Source: Leishmania martiniquensis (Eukaryota > Euglenozoa > Kinetoplastea > Trypanosomatida > Trypanosomatidae). From it: 30,000 nucleotides of DNA. A program made the position numbers and the translations under genes. The stretch is taken from the NCBI RefSeq assembly GCF_017916325.1, contig NC_090164.1:1-30000 (forward strand). The letters are read 5' to 3'. The notes under the pieces were generated by a model. It had not been told where the DNA came from. It worked only from the letters and a program-made list of their open reading frames with translations, and made no database searches. This document shows positions 11,201-19,044 of the stretch, piece after piece. Each line of letters begins with the position of its first letter. Within the stretch, counting starts at the first letter, position 1.

Positions 11201-11369
11201 CCTGCCCACGCTGGTTCTCGGGAGTATTGACGCTACGATCACCAAAAGCGCAGACCCATGCCTCGCACTTCTGTGCCACGGCCTCTCCACGAGAAGCAGT
11301 TGCCTGCCACTGCGCCAAAATGGCGCCAAGCCTCGACGCCGAAAGCGTATAGGCCGTGGAAGGCTGCAT
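8226..11369 (-). CDS. SPT16: FACT complex subunit SPT16
   Basis: The 1047-residue protein is the large subunit of the histone chaperone FACT, which with POB3 loosens and reassembles nucleosomes in transcription and replication. Seen in order: an N-terminal pita-bread (aminopeptidase-like, non-catalytic) domain over roughly the first 440 residues; the middle region with the SPT16/Rtt106-type double PH fold (roughly 540-900), including GCVGNLELHANGLRFS; and an Asp/Glu/Ser-rich tail starting near 919, followed by a basic PRKRQR (about 1004-1009) that may act as nuclear signal. Size matches the family (about 1000-1050). The open frame extends upstream to a TTG at 11597, but the first ATG is at 11369, 33 bases after a strong pyrimidine tract and AG, so I start there. 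In Trypanosoma brucei FACT is known to affect silencing of telomeric expression sites. The gene-to-telomere distance here is about 5 kb. Confidence 0.96.
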   Translation of the reverse strand: MQPSTAYTLSASRLGAILAQWQATASRGEAVAQKCEAWVCAFGDRSVNTPENQRGQAMLHYILDAKEPVSNTAVVITKDVTLILHGEDVRIVAPPTKLEGHIIEVLRGVVAAQARVTALLSGKTVGAPINEFTIQEGPFATSFVELVRSVVPAESLLSAAPVLGELLFVKDDAALSCVEKAAGLCCAVFRRYARDCIADEMSKANPKSIYDVRQMLYTKLEQPNTIQALEALAVDDFALVTGLPPCLFHKGTYKSQLNVDEDTLKSACNIPIHGDVVVVRYGVKNTGYTAFFGRTLLVESAAPSNAKEAYQFAYNVSAKLIELLVPGALVSDVYASVMQYAREQNAELASCLLRSFGFSTGLLVLEARGSISEKGTAIVNDGMCFVIRVVLESVPSAGGEGTFDVELTDTVIIRGGVAELKTKVARKLAEILYEDTDETAAATEAEQEVRRDLSKITRQGHSETVVISREAQREQELRQLLNELHEEFLAAGGKKGTQTSTEEYRTCDVGRLSFGELTPYTPSDMVPPPETKNGIFVHTDKKVLWLPVCGRAVPFHVSTVNKVDVKVEGDKYTMTVLFHSMQEAYAGYKLNRTKVFVKELVYSSTRDVFTEAVIAIQGIQQRIKNEDAARKRALTSASSGRLTVTPNPLRLPTVKIRPPITNTNRQNKGCVGNLELHANGLRFSFLGGAPVDMLFDNIKHVIFQPAVRSIYVIYHITLKKPIEINRKSVQEIQFVAEVMESSELASGARRSYEEEVEAEERDEMRIRQTNKQFITFAHAVEERSKIKTQLPTNQFSFDGVHARSMTTFKGNREVLWAISDTPTFTQSVEDVEVVSFERVIPGGATFDMSLILKDYSKPVITISSIPRNSLDHIKDWCLSARLYYMETTVNPNWRVTMKEIREDPDWDPWLRGDGWSVLNNETNDEEDEEDDNDDSDSDSTYYEDEDEESSDSDGSSWLEDEESDVESDSDASDESSAASWDELERRAAARDRQSRFSDDEDHHPRKRQRTGAAVPAPPAAPATRPSKMPLNMAGRGGGGAVPPARRF

Positions 11370-12450
11370 GGTGCACCAGCTCGATGGTAACAGGCGAGAA
11401 TACTCAGGTAGGAAGGGAAGAAAGCAGCGTTCGCCTGCTGTGTGGGCTCGTACTTCTCTCTCTCTATATATATGCTCGCCTGCGTGGATGGTGTGCGTGC
11501 GCAGTCTGGGGAGCTTTGCCAAGCACCGTTTGTAGTGAGCGGGGAAGCCCCTAAAAGGGAGAGAGGGAACAAGAAGAGGAGGGGGAGTCGTTAACAACGG
11601 TACTGCTTTCGAACGCGCCTGCGCGCGTAGTACAAAACGCTGTCACACACAAGTGAAAGGGAAGGAGAGGGAGACGAGGAGGGATCAAGACGCGCCTGGC
11701 ACCTGTGCCGCCCATCAAAATACACGAGCACGCGAGGTAGAAAAGAGAGAGAGCAAGCAGTGTGGATATATAACAAAGATGTACACGTAAGAATGCAGTG
11801 CCAGTCAGGAATGTAACGGAGGGAGGAAGAGAAGCGGTGAGGAATAGGTGGCGTAAGAGGGCTGCGTTTTTCAGAATCGTACAAAGGTAATTGCAGCACG
11901 AGCACTGCCGACGGTGTAGGGCGTCTTTTTGTTCGCTTCTTCTCTGCCCTGAAAGGTAAGAGTTCCTACAGTCAAGTTGGAGCACCTTCGCTTCTCCTTA
12001 GCCCACGTTGGTGGGCGACGAGTGCAGAGGCTTGCCCTGTTGGCGTTGGGTGGCCCTCAGTGCCATCGTAAACGACACGAAGTCCGCGCTGGTACGTTAT
12101 CGTGTTAGTGCGTGGGCTTTCTGTTGCCGCTTCTCCTTCACTTGATGACGGCAGAGAAAGGGAAAAAAGTAGGCGTAGAATACACATCAGCCTATGCGTT
12201 ACGCGTCCTCCCAGCGGCTCGCAAAGGGACGGAGTGCTGAAGGGTGCGCGTGCGCGCACTTAGATATGTGGGCCAAGATGCTGCTGGTAACAGAAGAACA
12301 ACGGCAGCGTCCACCCGTACACCATCGCCTCCATCACGGCTGTGCTCTCAAAACTTCGTCGCGGCCGATTCGCTTGGCCGGCCAATGGCACACTCACTCG
12401 CTCCCATGCTCGCGAAGGTCGCTTTAAGATCGCGATTCATATCAAAAGCC
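11370..12450. other. Intergenic region between uL3m and SPT16
   Basis: Contains the presumed uL3m 3' UTR and the SPT16 5' UTR. Purine-rich runs on the plus strand (pyrimidine-rich on the transcribed sense) are frequent between 11550 and 11850, and a TC/TA dinucleotide run lies at about 11456-11471. Open frames here are short and low in complexity. No gene was seen. Confidence 0.55.
11403..11424 (-). promoter_or_regulatory. Predicted spliced-leader acceptor of SPT16
   Basis: On the minus strand an 18-base pyrimidine-rich tract (opposite 11407-11424) is followed within a few bases by AG (11404-11403). Trans-splicing here would give a 33-nt 5' UTR and would exclude the upstream extension of the open frame. 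This is inferred from the trypanosomatid polypyrimidine-AG rule. Confidence 0.6.
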
Positions 12451-13866
12451 TCACGTCTTGACACGCTTATATTTCAGTATCTTGGCGCGCCGAGCCTCCT
12501 GCTGCTTCTCGTGAGCGCGTGTGCGGACGCCCATCAGCTTGTACTTGCGTGCTTTCTGGAGGCTCTGACGGTACTTCTTTCTGGCGTCCGTGTACTTCTT
12601 CAGGTCGTACACCTTTTTCTTGGGTGGTGCGGCGGCTGGTTTGGCACTCTTGGCATCCTCCACATCCGCCTGACTCACAAGCTGCGCTGCGGCGAACTCA
12701 TCGCGGAAGTACATGTAGAGTGGAGGTGAAGTGAGCTGGCACTCGTCGGTGGCGAGCTTGCTAAGGTCCTCATCCTCGCTTGGGACGAAGGTGGGGAAAG
12801 CGGGAGTGCCGCGGTGCTCGTTCCATAGCGTATAGCCTTTTGTGTTGATGGTGTCACTAAACTTCACGTATGTGCCAACATCAGCGTCGATGAGAGTGGG
12901 CAAGTAGATGAGGGAGTTTTTGTAATCGATGCGCCACACGGGAACACCCTGGTACGTTTCAGCGGATGCGCCCGTCTGACCTGCCATACGGTGGCCAGGG
13001 TAGATGCGCTTTTGTCCCTCCGCACCCATGCACCCAGGGCGCCGCTGCCACTTGGAGTCTCCGAGCCAGACATAGCCACCGTCAAAGCCGTGTCGGAACA
13101 TGACACCTTGATACCCGTAGTCGGTGTTCTGGAAGGTGATGGTTACCTCCTGGCCAGGCTTGAAATGCCGCACATCAAGCTTTGTACCAACGGGCGCGTA
13201 CGCGTCTGGCGTTACATGAAAGCCAGCAGAGACGTGTTTCACTGGCACGCCGGCCGCCTTATAGAACGCCGCCACGTGCGGCTTGTGAAACTCCACCGGC
13301 ACATTCATCGCGCCAACATAGACCTTGTCTGTCCCTACATCACCGTTACGGGTGGAGTGCTTCACAATTTGGTTGTCAGGGAACCAGAAGGCGGTGCAGT
13401 CAAACTGGTTGCCGAGATCGTCGTAGTCTTTGCAGGTGAACACCTTGACACCGACCATCCCAAAGCGGACACTGTAGAACATGTTGAACTCGCCGAACGG
13501 CGGTGGGTTGTCCCAGGCATAGGTGTCTTGGTAGAGCTCAGGGAATTTCTCTCGCAACCGAACGAACGCATCGTACTTGTCCTCACGGATCGCGTCATAC
13601 GTCGTCTGCAGCTGTCCCGCCTGCCATTCGCGGGGGTTTTCAGGGATTTTAGGGTAGAGGCTCATCTTGTCACCGTGGTCAAATAAGTAGGGATAATAGC
13701 AGTGGTACATGTCGCGATCTTTTTCCCCCATTAGCGAAGGATAGCACCGATACCAGTCTGTCCGAATACGCCGATCGCCGGGGCCCCCACCAGTACGCCA
13801 TCGCCGGGCGACGTAAAGGGCAGCCCCGAGTAACCCGCCGCGGACACGCTGCATTTTGCGTTTCAT
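12451..13866 (-). CDS. Mitochondrial large-subunit ribosomal protein uL3m
   Basis: The 471-residue protein carries the uL3 core at about 130-340. Diagnostic segments are FKPGQEV (235-241), GYQGVMFRHGF (251-261) and RIYPGHRMAGQTG (287-299), the loop and basic patch by which L3 contacts the peptidyl-transferase region of large-subunit rRNA. It is much longer than bacterial L3 (about 210), with an N-terminal extension of about 130 residues and a Lys/Arg-rich C-terminal extension, which is typical of the enlarged trypanosomatid mitoribosome. The start is rich in Arg/Lys and poor in acids (MKRKMQRVRGG), fitting a mitochondrial presequence; Met5 is a possible alternative start. A cytosolic uL3 is less likely because the cytosolic family has a different, better-conserved N-terminus. 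Confidence 0.88.
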   Translation of the reverse strand: MKRKMQRVRGGLLGAALYVARRWRTGGGPGDRRIRTDWYRCYPSLMGEKDRDMYHCYYPYLFDHGDKMSLYPKIPENPREWQAGQLQTTYDAIREDKYDAFVRLREKFPELYQDTYAWDNPPPFGEFNMFYSVRFGMVGVKVFTCKDYDDLGNQFDCTAFWFPDNQIVKHSTRNGDVGTDKVYVGAMNVPVEFHKPHVAAFYKAAGVPVKHVSAGFHVTPDAYAPVGTKLDVRHFKPGQEVTITFQNTDYGYQGVMFRHGFDGGYVWLGDSKWQRRPGCMGAEGQKRIYPGHRMAGQTGASAETYQGVPVWRIDYKNSLIYLPTLIDADVGTYVKFSDTINTKGYTLWNEHRGTPAFPTFVPSEDEDLSKLATDECQLTSPPLYMYFRDEFAAAQLVSQADVEDAKSAKPAAAPPKKKVYDLKKYTDARKKYRQSLQKARKYKLMGVRTRAHEKQQEARRAKILKYKRVKT

Positions 13867-14839
13867 CGCGCACGCGCACGACCCTTCTGCGCACAGCGCA
13901 AATGAAACGGCGTCAGAACGTCACCCAAAAACAGTGGAAGCGGTTCAGAAGTGGCAGGCAGTACTGTGCTGCCGCTGTAGCGCCTACGCAGCTCGCCGTT
14001 CCCCTCCTCAGCGTGATAAAAAGGGCGCGTCTGCGTGCCTTGAGCAGCCGAGGGGGTGACCGAGCAGTCTCGTGCAGGTATGCGCAACGGTGCGGTTGAC
14101 GTTAAGGATGTCTCAGCGTGTCCGTCGCGGAGAGGGGGGCAACCAAGGTGCGGAGGACGCGTAGACGAAGCTGTCACGTGAAGCCGCCGCCTAGTGGGAA
14201 AGGAGTGGCGAGTGCAGCAGAGAACAAAGGCCGACAGGAGAAAAGAGAAAGGGGAGAGGACGTGGAAAAGGCCGCAGATGCTGCGAGCCGCTGGGAATAC
14301 GGCCACTCCACCCCCGGTAAACAGGTGATCCAAGAAGCGAAGGGGCAGCAAACAGGCCAGGGCACAGCCTTTATAGTATCGCAAAGTGTGCCCTCCAGTG
14401 AGAGTGGCCGACTTCGCTATGAGAAGCGAGACGATGATAAAACGCAGCTGCGCTGCACCCCCTGATCTTGGCAACGAAAAGGCCGGTGAAGAAAACTGGT
14501 CGGTGGGGGAGCGCACTGCAAGCATGACGCTTTGTCGATTCTCTTTATGCGTTTCATGGTGGTAAGCACTGAAACAAACCCATTTCGGTGCGCGTGTAGA
14601 CCGACCTGAATCCAAGCCCCACCACGGTGCGAGCGTTACAAGGAGTTGCAACCCCTTAAACGGGTTTCTGCAGTCGCGCGCGGCTTGTGACGGCAGCAGA
14701 GAGCGCATTGCAACCCAAAAGCCCCACGTCATACGATGTCCAAAGAAACCGAGACGCCCCACGTAAGCATACATATGCGACTCGAGGAAGTGATCCACAC
14801 ACCAGCGAATACTACAGGTGGCGTAGCAGTGCTGCCATG
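13867..14839. other. Intergenic region between the 283-residue gene and uL3m
   Basis: Contains a predicted trans-splice signal for uL3m. An unusually long minus-strand open frame (first ATG near 14774, end 13863) fills almost the whole interval but runs through the pyrimidine tract and has no recognisable domain, so it is treated here as probable UTR. Confidence 0.5.
14191..14260 (-). promoter_or_regulatory. Predicted spliced-leader acceptor of uL3m
   Basis: A 25-base uninterrupted pyrimidine tract (opposite 14236-14260) is followed by a stretch of about 45 bases free of AG, a second short pyrimidine run, and then CTAG (AG at 14192-14191). This gives a predicted 5' UTR of about 324 nt for uL3m. 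It is inferred from the polypyrimidine and first-AG rule. Confidence 0.5.
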
Positions 14840-15691
14840 CTACTTTCTGGAAGCGTGAACCGAATCGTAGGCCCGCGTCAGCTCCATCATGCGTTGTTCA
14901 ATTTTCTCCCGAAACGCGTGCTGCGGCTCCATGAGTGTAAAAAGATAGCGAAGGGTCGCGTGGTCACGGTAAAAACGCGTATTCAACACCGTCGCCTCGG
15001 GAATATCTGCACGAAGCTGTTGCACCTCAAATGGCGCGTGCTTGTACCAGCGGTAAGGGAACGTCCGCCAGGAGGCGCGTTCAAGTGGTCGCCGGTACCG
15101 TTGAATTCCTTCTGCACGCAAGTCTCGGTGGCCCTTGCCGGCGCTCTTAACAAGGCGATCCAGCACGGGCTGAGTCAGCAGCAGCAACAGTTTGTCGCAC
15201 CATTGCAAGTAAAGCTGGTTAGCTTTCTGAAACTCTTGATAAGTGCGGTAGTTGTTGCGGCGGCGCAGGCTTCGATCCCCATGGCCGTGAAGAAGGCGAC
15301 GGTACTGTTCAGGCTTAGGCTCGCGGAAGCTTCGCTGGACGCGACGCTCAAATAAAGCCTTGTTTGCTTCCGGGTCTGCGCAGCGAAGGTGAGCAATCAA
15401 GGCATAGCATAGGTCGTGCAGCTCCTGCGACGCAGCCTCGAGTTCATCGAATTCCTCCTCATCGATGGCATCGCTCTCCTTCTCTAAATCTCGCACTTCT
15501 GTGGACAAGACATTTTCCTGCTCTTTGTGGTGAATATCGAAGGAGCCCTGCGGCTCTTGCGCATCCACTGGCAGTGTTACTGAAGACGCGCTGCGGTAAG
15601 CGGAGGATTGCAGCAGCGGTGCACAAACTCCAGCACGAGGAAGTACCCGTCTCACACGGCTACACCCTACGGCTACAAGATATCTTCGCAT
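14840..15691 (-). CDS. Conserved-type protein of unknown function, probably mitochondrial
   Basis: The 283-residue protein was not matched to a known family. The first 40 or so residues contain Arg, Ser, Ala and Val but no acidic residue, which fits a mitochondrial presequence. An acidic, probably helical segment follows (about 60-90, rich in Glu/Asp), then a long basic part from about 115 with RSLRRRNNYRTYQEFQKANQ, and an aromatic/basic stretch near 210 (WRTFPYRWYKHAP). The charge pattern and length resemble trypanosomatid-specific mitoribosome or RNA-processing proteins, and uL3m is the next gene. That link is inference, since neighbours in these clusters are often unrelated. The ATG at 15691 is the first in the frame. 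A gene is supported by the length of the frame, its balanced composition and its position on the transcribed strand. Confidence 0.8.
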   Translation of the reverse strand: MRRYLVAVGCSRVRRVLPRAGVCAPLLQSSAYRSASSVTLPVDAQEPQGSFDIHHKEQENVLSTEVRDLEKESDAIDEEEFDELEAASQELHDLCYALIAHLRCADPEANKALFERRVQRSFREPKPEQYRRLLHGHGDRSLRRRNNYRTYQEFQKANQLYLQWCDKLLLLLTQPVLDRLVKSAGKGHRDLRAEGIQRYRRPLERASWRTFPYRWYKHAPFEVQQLRADIPEATVLNTRFYRDHATLRYLFTLMEPQHAFREKIEQRMMELTRAYDSVHASRK

Positions 15692-16054
15692 AACGCCCTA
15701 CTCGAGTTACTCTCCTTCAGGAAATCGACAAGAACGTTTGCTTCGCACGCACGTGTAGTGAGGCTGCAGATGACAAAGCCTCTCGCAACTCGATAGAGCG
15801 GCGGCTTCACCTACGGGGAAGAGATGAGTCGAATGTCATGAGAGCCGCAAGATGCACAGAAGAACCATACAAAAGGCGTCGACCGTTACGACGCATCCCT
15901 GCTCGCTGGAGGCCATGTTACCCGAGCGCACTCAGCTGCCAACAGGAAACAAAAAGATCAGCGCCGCCAACAGGAGGGGGGCTTAACGAGGGGACGTGCA
16001 CACGCCATCACCACGTTGATGCTCAAGAGCGCTTCCTCCTTTTGTTTTTCGTTG
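15692..16054. other. Intergenic, 5' of the 283-residue gene
   Basis: No gene was seen. A T-rich stretch on the plus strand at about 16036-16050 is A-rich on the minus strand and abuts the end of SIDER-like copy A, consistent with a decayed poly(A) tail. Confidence 0.5.
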
Positions 16055-16649
16055 CTTAGTGGGGTCACGCGCTGCCAAATTGCAAAGAAGCGGTGCCGCT
16101 ACGTCTGCTCGGTCTGCCACAGGCGCGCCGCGTCGGCGGAGGCACGCCGTACAGCAGCGCCCATCGTACCCCTCGAAACGTGGCGCGCTCCCCCCAAGCG
16201 GTGTGCCGCACCCTCCCAGGCCCCGTCAGTAGGCAGCAAGCGAGGGCCGCACGAGATGCGCTCGAGTAGCCTTGGCACACTCTACGCCACACACAGGAGA
16301 CAAGCGCGCACACAGTCACGGCTCGCTTCCCGACGCAACGCCGTCCAGCACCCTCCCATGGTGCACACCAGTAACGATGAGTCACTCTGGCGCTCCCACC
16401 CCATCACCGGCCTCCTCTCCGTCGAGGGTGCCTCGCTCTGCTGTCCGTGCACATGATTTTGCGTTGGCAGCGATGGAGACTGCTTGGCTCCCCACCATCA
16501 CCACGACCGTCACACACACAGAGACACGCACACACAAGTACGAGAGGGGTGCTGCAAACTGAGGTACCACGCACGGAGAGGTGTCCACCTCCCCTCTCCA
16601 TAAGGGGAGGGAGGGGGGAGGCGGAAGAGGTCGAAGCGAGGGAGAGAAG
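16055..16649 (-). mobile_element. SIDER-like retroposon / 595-bp direct repeat, copy A
   Basis: This 595-bp block recurs at 21683-22277 at a constant offset of 5,628 bp, and I saw no mismatch when comparing the two by eye. The length fits Leishmania SIDERs (about 0.5-0.6 kb). The part up to about 16455 is also shared, diverged, with copy C near the telomere. On the minus strand it ends next to an A-rich stretch, as in a retroposon tail. Internal features are a 6-bp stem with a 5-base loop in the conserved signature (about 16371-16386), a CA/GT run near 16510-16535 and an 8-bp inverted repeat (16588-16595 with 16603-16610). It lies downstream of the 671-residue gene, probably in its 3' UTR, where SIDER2 elements are known to destabilise mRNA. 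Short open frames inside are not considered genes. Confidence 0.65.
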
Positions 16650-17028
16650 GGGGGAAGAAGAAAAGGCGGTGTCGGAGGAGAAAACACGCACGTGAAGATG
16701 ACGCAACAGCCCAATGCGCGCAGCGCCTGGATGACCTGAAATGAGAGAGGACAAGGAGAGTCGAAACACGCTTACGAGCTACCGAGACGAGGGCACGCAG
16801 GCTGAACTGGCGGAGACAGCACCCCGCAGTTTCGCACCCCAGTGTCAGAGCACCATAGGAAACCAAAAGGGTCGCTTCCTTGGCAACGCCATCAAGATGT
16901 CCGTGGCCTGTTGGCAGCAGGGCACGGGTAAGCAGATGGCCAAAGAAGGGAAGGTAATTCCGTGTCGGCCATCCTTACCTTTAAGCAAGTGCGAGATGGC
17001 TGGAGGAGAATGTGCGCGCACCCCCTGT
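16650..17028. other. 3' flank of the 671-residue gene
   Basis: This is presumed 3' UTR between the stop at 17029 and repeat copy A. A purine-rich run occurs at 16650-16680. No gene was seen. Confidence 0.5.
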
Positions 17029-19044
17029 TCAGGCGCGGCGAAGAAGCTTGTGAAGGCTCACACACAAGTCTTCCAAAAGGAAAGCCGCAGTAGACTTAGC
17101 GGACACCCTGTCTACCACACATATCAGCGCGGCGTCTCGATGCAGTAGCCGGGCCGCAAGTTCCTCTGCGGCGATAGCTGGAATGCGCACCTGCAAGCAT
17201 GTGTCCGGTGCTGCAGACGTTTGAGAGTCAGTGCAACAAGGGCGGCACTCCAACACACCACCACCGACGGACAGGGACGCACGAGCATGCTCCACGGTAC
17301 CCCCATAGAAGGCGCGCAGCGACAAGGATGGGAAGAGGAAGAAAAGCCCCATAAGCGCCCGCTCATGCGTGTTAGGGTGAACTACCTCCGAGGGGACGCC
17401 GGCGGTCACGAGGTGGATGAGCGTCAGGCGCCCCCACGGTGCTTCCTCGCAGGACAGCAGATGAGTGATCATGGAGTACTGACTGGAGATATTTGCGTCG
17501 GTCGTCGCAAAGAGGCATCGGCGCACCAGCGCAATGCGCAGCATGGAATGCACCCGCTCTACTGTGCCTCCATAGAGAGACATAGCTTTGTTGCATGTGT
17601 GGCTTTCGCCCGCTCGGCTGTGTGACAGTAGGATCCTCGAGTGGGTGAGAAGTGTACACCAGCAGCCCTTTGCATCCGCGCCGGTACCGGGCAGCCAAGC
17701 GAGAGGAGGCTGTCCCACCTGCTTGACTGGCTCCCACTTTGTGTCGGCGTTGTTCTCTACTTCTGTGATTGCCTCGCCGAGAACACGACTGAAGTGCGAC
17801 GCGGCCACATCACCACATGCAGTGGTGTTCTCTGTGGCATCTCGATCCGGGGACAAGGCACCGGCCGCACCGAGGGAGGACAACAGGGCAACTTCTTCTG
17901 CGCTTTTTATGTCGGTGCCGAACGCCGCAAGTGCGTCGTGCAGGAGCCCCTCCTCAGACACAAGTGTGTCGCAGAGTGGATGAAGGTGGTGCTTCGCCTG
18001 CCATTGGAACGCCGCTTCTCGCGCATCTCCTGGCACGCCAATAGAGGTCAGCAACGTCAATGTGAGTGCTTGTATAGCCGCGTCGCCTTGGACAACATCT
18101 GGGCAAAACGTTCCATGGTCATCCGCGCAGCCTAGCAATAAGGCCCCCCAAGTAAGGAGCTGATGGCAGCCGGAGTCACTTGCCAATTCACATATCCGCC
18201 CTGCGGAGGTCTTCATCGCCTCAGCCACGTCCTGCGGCAAGCTCTCGTAATATGTGGCATATGTCAGAATAAGCAGGCGCATAAGCGCGATGGCTGTGCC
18301 GGTCGGGAGCTCCCGATCTCGCTGCGCCGTCTCGTGCATCAGCTCACGCACACACAGCAACGTTGGCTTGCCCCATTTGGAGGTATGGAGAACCCCATCC
18401 TCTAACTGATGCACAGTCGATGTTGCAGCATGCAGAGAGCGGAGAGCTACCTGCAGGCATTGCTCCGTCTCAGCTCTCGTCACCTTGTCTTGCCGATTGA
18501 ACACGGACAAGTGCCGGTGGCGCATCGGCAGCAGCCTGCGCACCAGACGGTTCACATTGTCTCTGCTATGCGCCCAGAGCATGCGCGGTGCTCTCTGCCA
18601 CAGGTCCGCGATGTAGGATTCCGCATGATCCCCCCATCCTAGGTCGAGCGCGTGGTGGCGAAGCCATCCAATCCACAGGGAGCCATCTGGCAGTACAACA
18701 AGGTCGAACATAGGGCGCCACGTCGCAGCACAGTCGTGCTCGAGAAGCGTTGGCACTATCGAGTGCGCCGATGCAGTGTGCAAAATCACGCCTTTCTCGT
18801 TTGCCTCGCTGTCACACGCTTCGTGGGCAAGGTACTCGAGGCAACGAACAGCATAATCCTTTTCAAACGGCGACAGCTCGCAGTAATTTGCAGCGATTAT
18901 CGGTAGAGACGAAGGCTTCCGCGTGGCGACACCCACCGGTGGGGCTAACCCTGGAGGTCCGGTGCCGATTCGAAGAACGAACGGCGTGGCTAACGAGTGG
19001 CGTACGTGAGACAGCAGGCGCTGCCACGGCTCAGGCCGCCGCAT
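17029..19044 (-). CDS. Large protein of unknown function, possible mitochondrial presequence
   Basis: The 671-residue protein was not recognised. The ATG at 19044 opens a frame with an N-terminus rich in Arg, Ser and Pro and with only one acidic residue in about the first 50, which suggests mitochondrial import. The body is Leu/Ala-rich and mostly helical in appearance, in the manner of helical-repeat (PPR, OPR or HEAT type) proteins, but no repeat consensus could be assigned. The motif YGGTVE occurs twice, at about 491 and 580, 89 residues apart and encoded by different codons, which may mark two related structural units. No membrane segment is obvious except a hydrophobic stretch near 565-575. 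Two trans-splice acceptors are plausible (AG at 19277 and at 19612). It lies with the TrpRS gene between the two 595-bp direct repeats. Confidence 0.8.
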   Translation of the reverse strand: MRRPEPWQRLLSHVRHSLATPFVLRIGTGPPGLAPPVGVATRKPSSLPIIAANYCELSPFEKDYAVRCLEYLAHEACDSEANEKGVILHTASAHSIVPTLLEHDCAATWRPMFDLVVLPDGSLWIGWLRHHALDLGWGDHAESYIADLWQRAPRMLWAHSRDNVNRLVRRLLPMRHRHLSVFNRQDKVTRAETEQCLQVALRSLHAATSTVHQLEDGVLHTSKWGKPTLLCVRELMHETAQRDRELPTGTAIALMRLLILTYATYYESLPQDVAEAMKTSAGRICELASDSGCHQLLTWGALLLGCADDHGTFCPDVVQGDAAIQALTLTLLTSIGVPGDAREAAFQWQAKHHLHPLCDTLVSEEGLLHDALAAFGTDIKSAEEVALLSSLGAAGALSPDRDATENTTACGDVAASHFSRVLGEAITEVENNADTKWEPVKQVGQPPLAWLPGTGADAKGCWCTLLTHSRILLSHSRAGESHTCNKAMSLYGGTVERVHSMLRIALVRRCLFATTDANISSQYSMITHLLSCEEAPWGRLTLIHLVTAGVPSEVVHPNTHERALMGLFFLFPSLSLRAFYGGTVEHARASLSVGGGVLECRPCCTDSQTSAAPDTCLQVRIPAIAAEELAARLLHRDAALICVVDRVSAKSTAAFLLEDLCVSLHKLLRRA

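Noticed and set aside
16065..16385. 106-codon frame repeated in both 595-bp repeats (also 21693-22013)
   Set aside because: Starts with GTG and lies in a non-coding SIDER-like element; the duplication explains why the frame occurs twice.
16371..16390. Hammerhead-ribozyme-like CGATGAG in the element
   Set aside because: The full core (CUGAUGA with GAAA and three stems) cannot be assembled from the surrounding bases on either strand.
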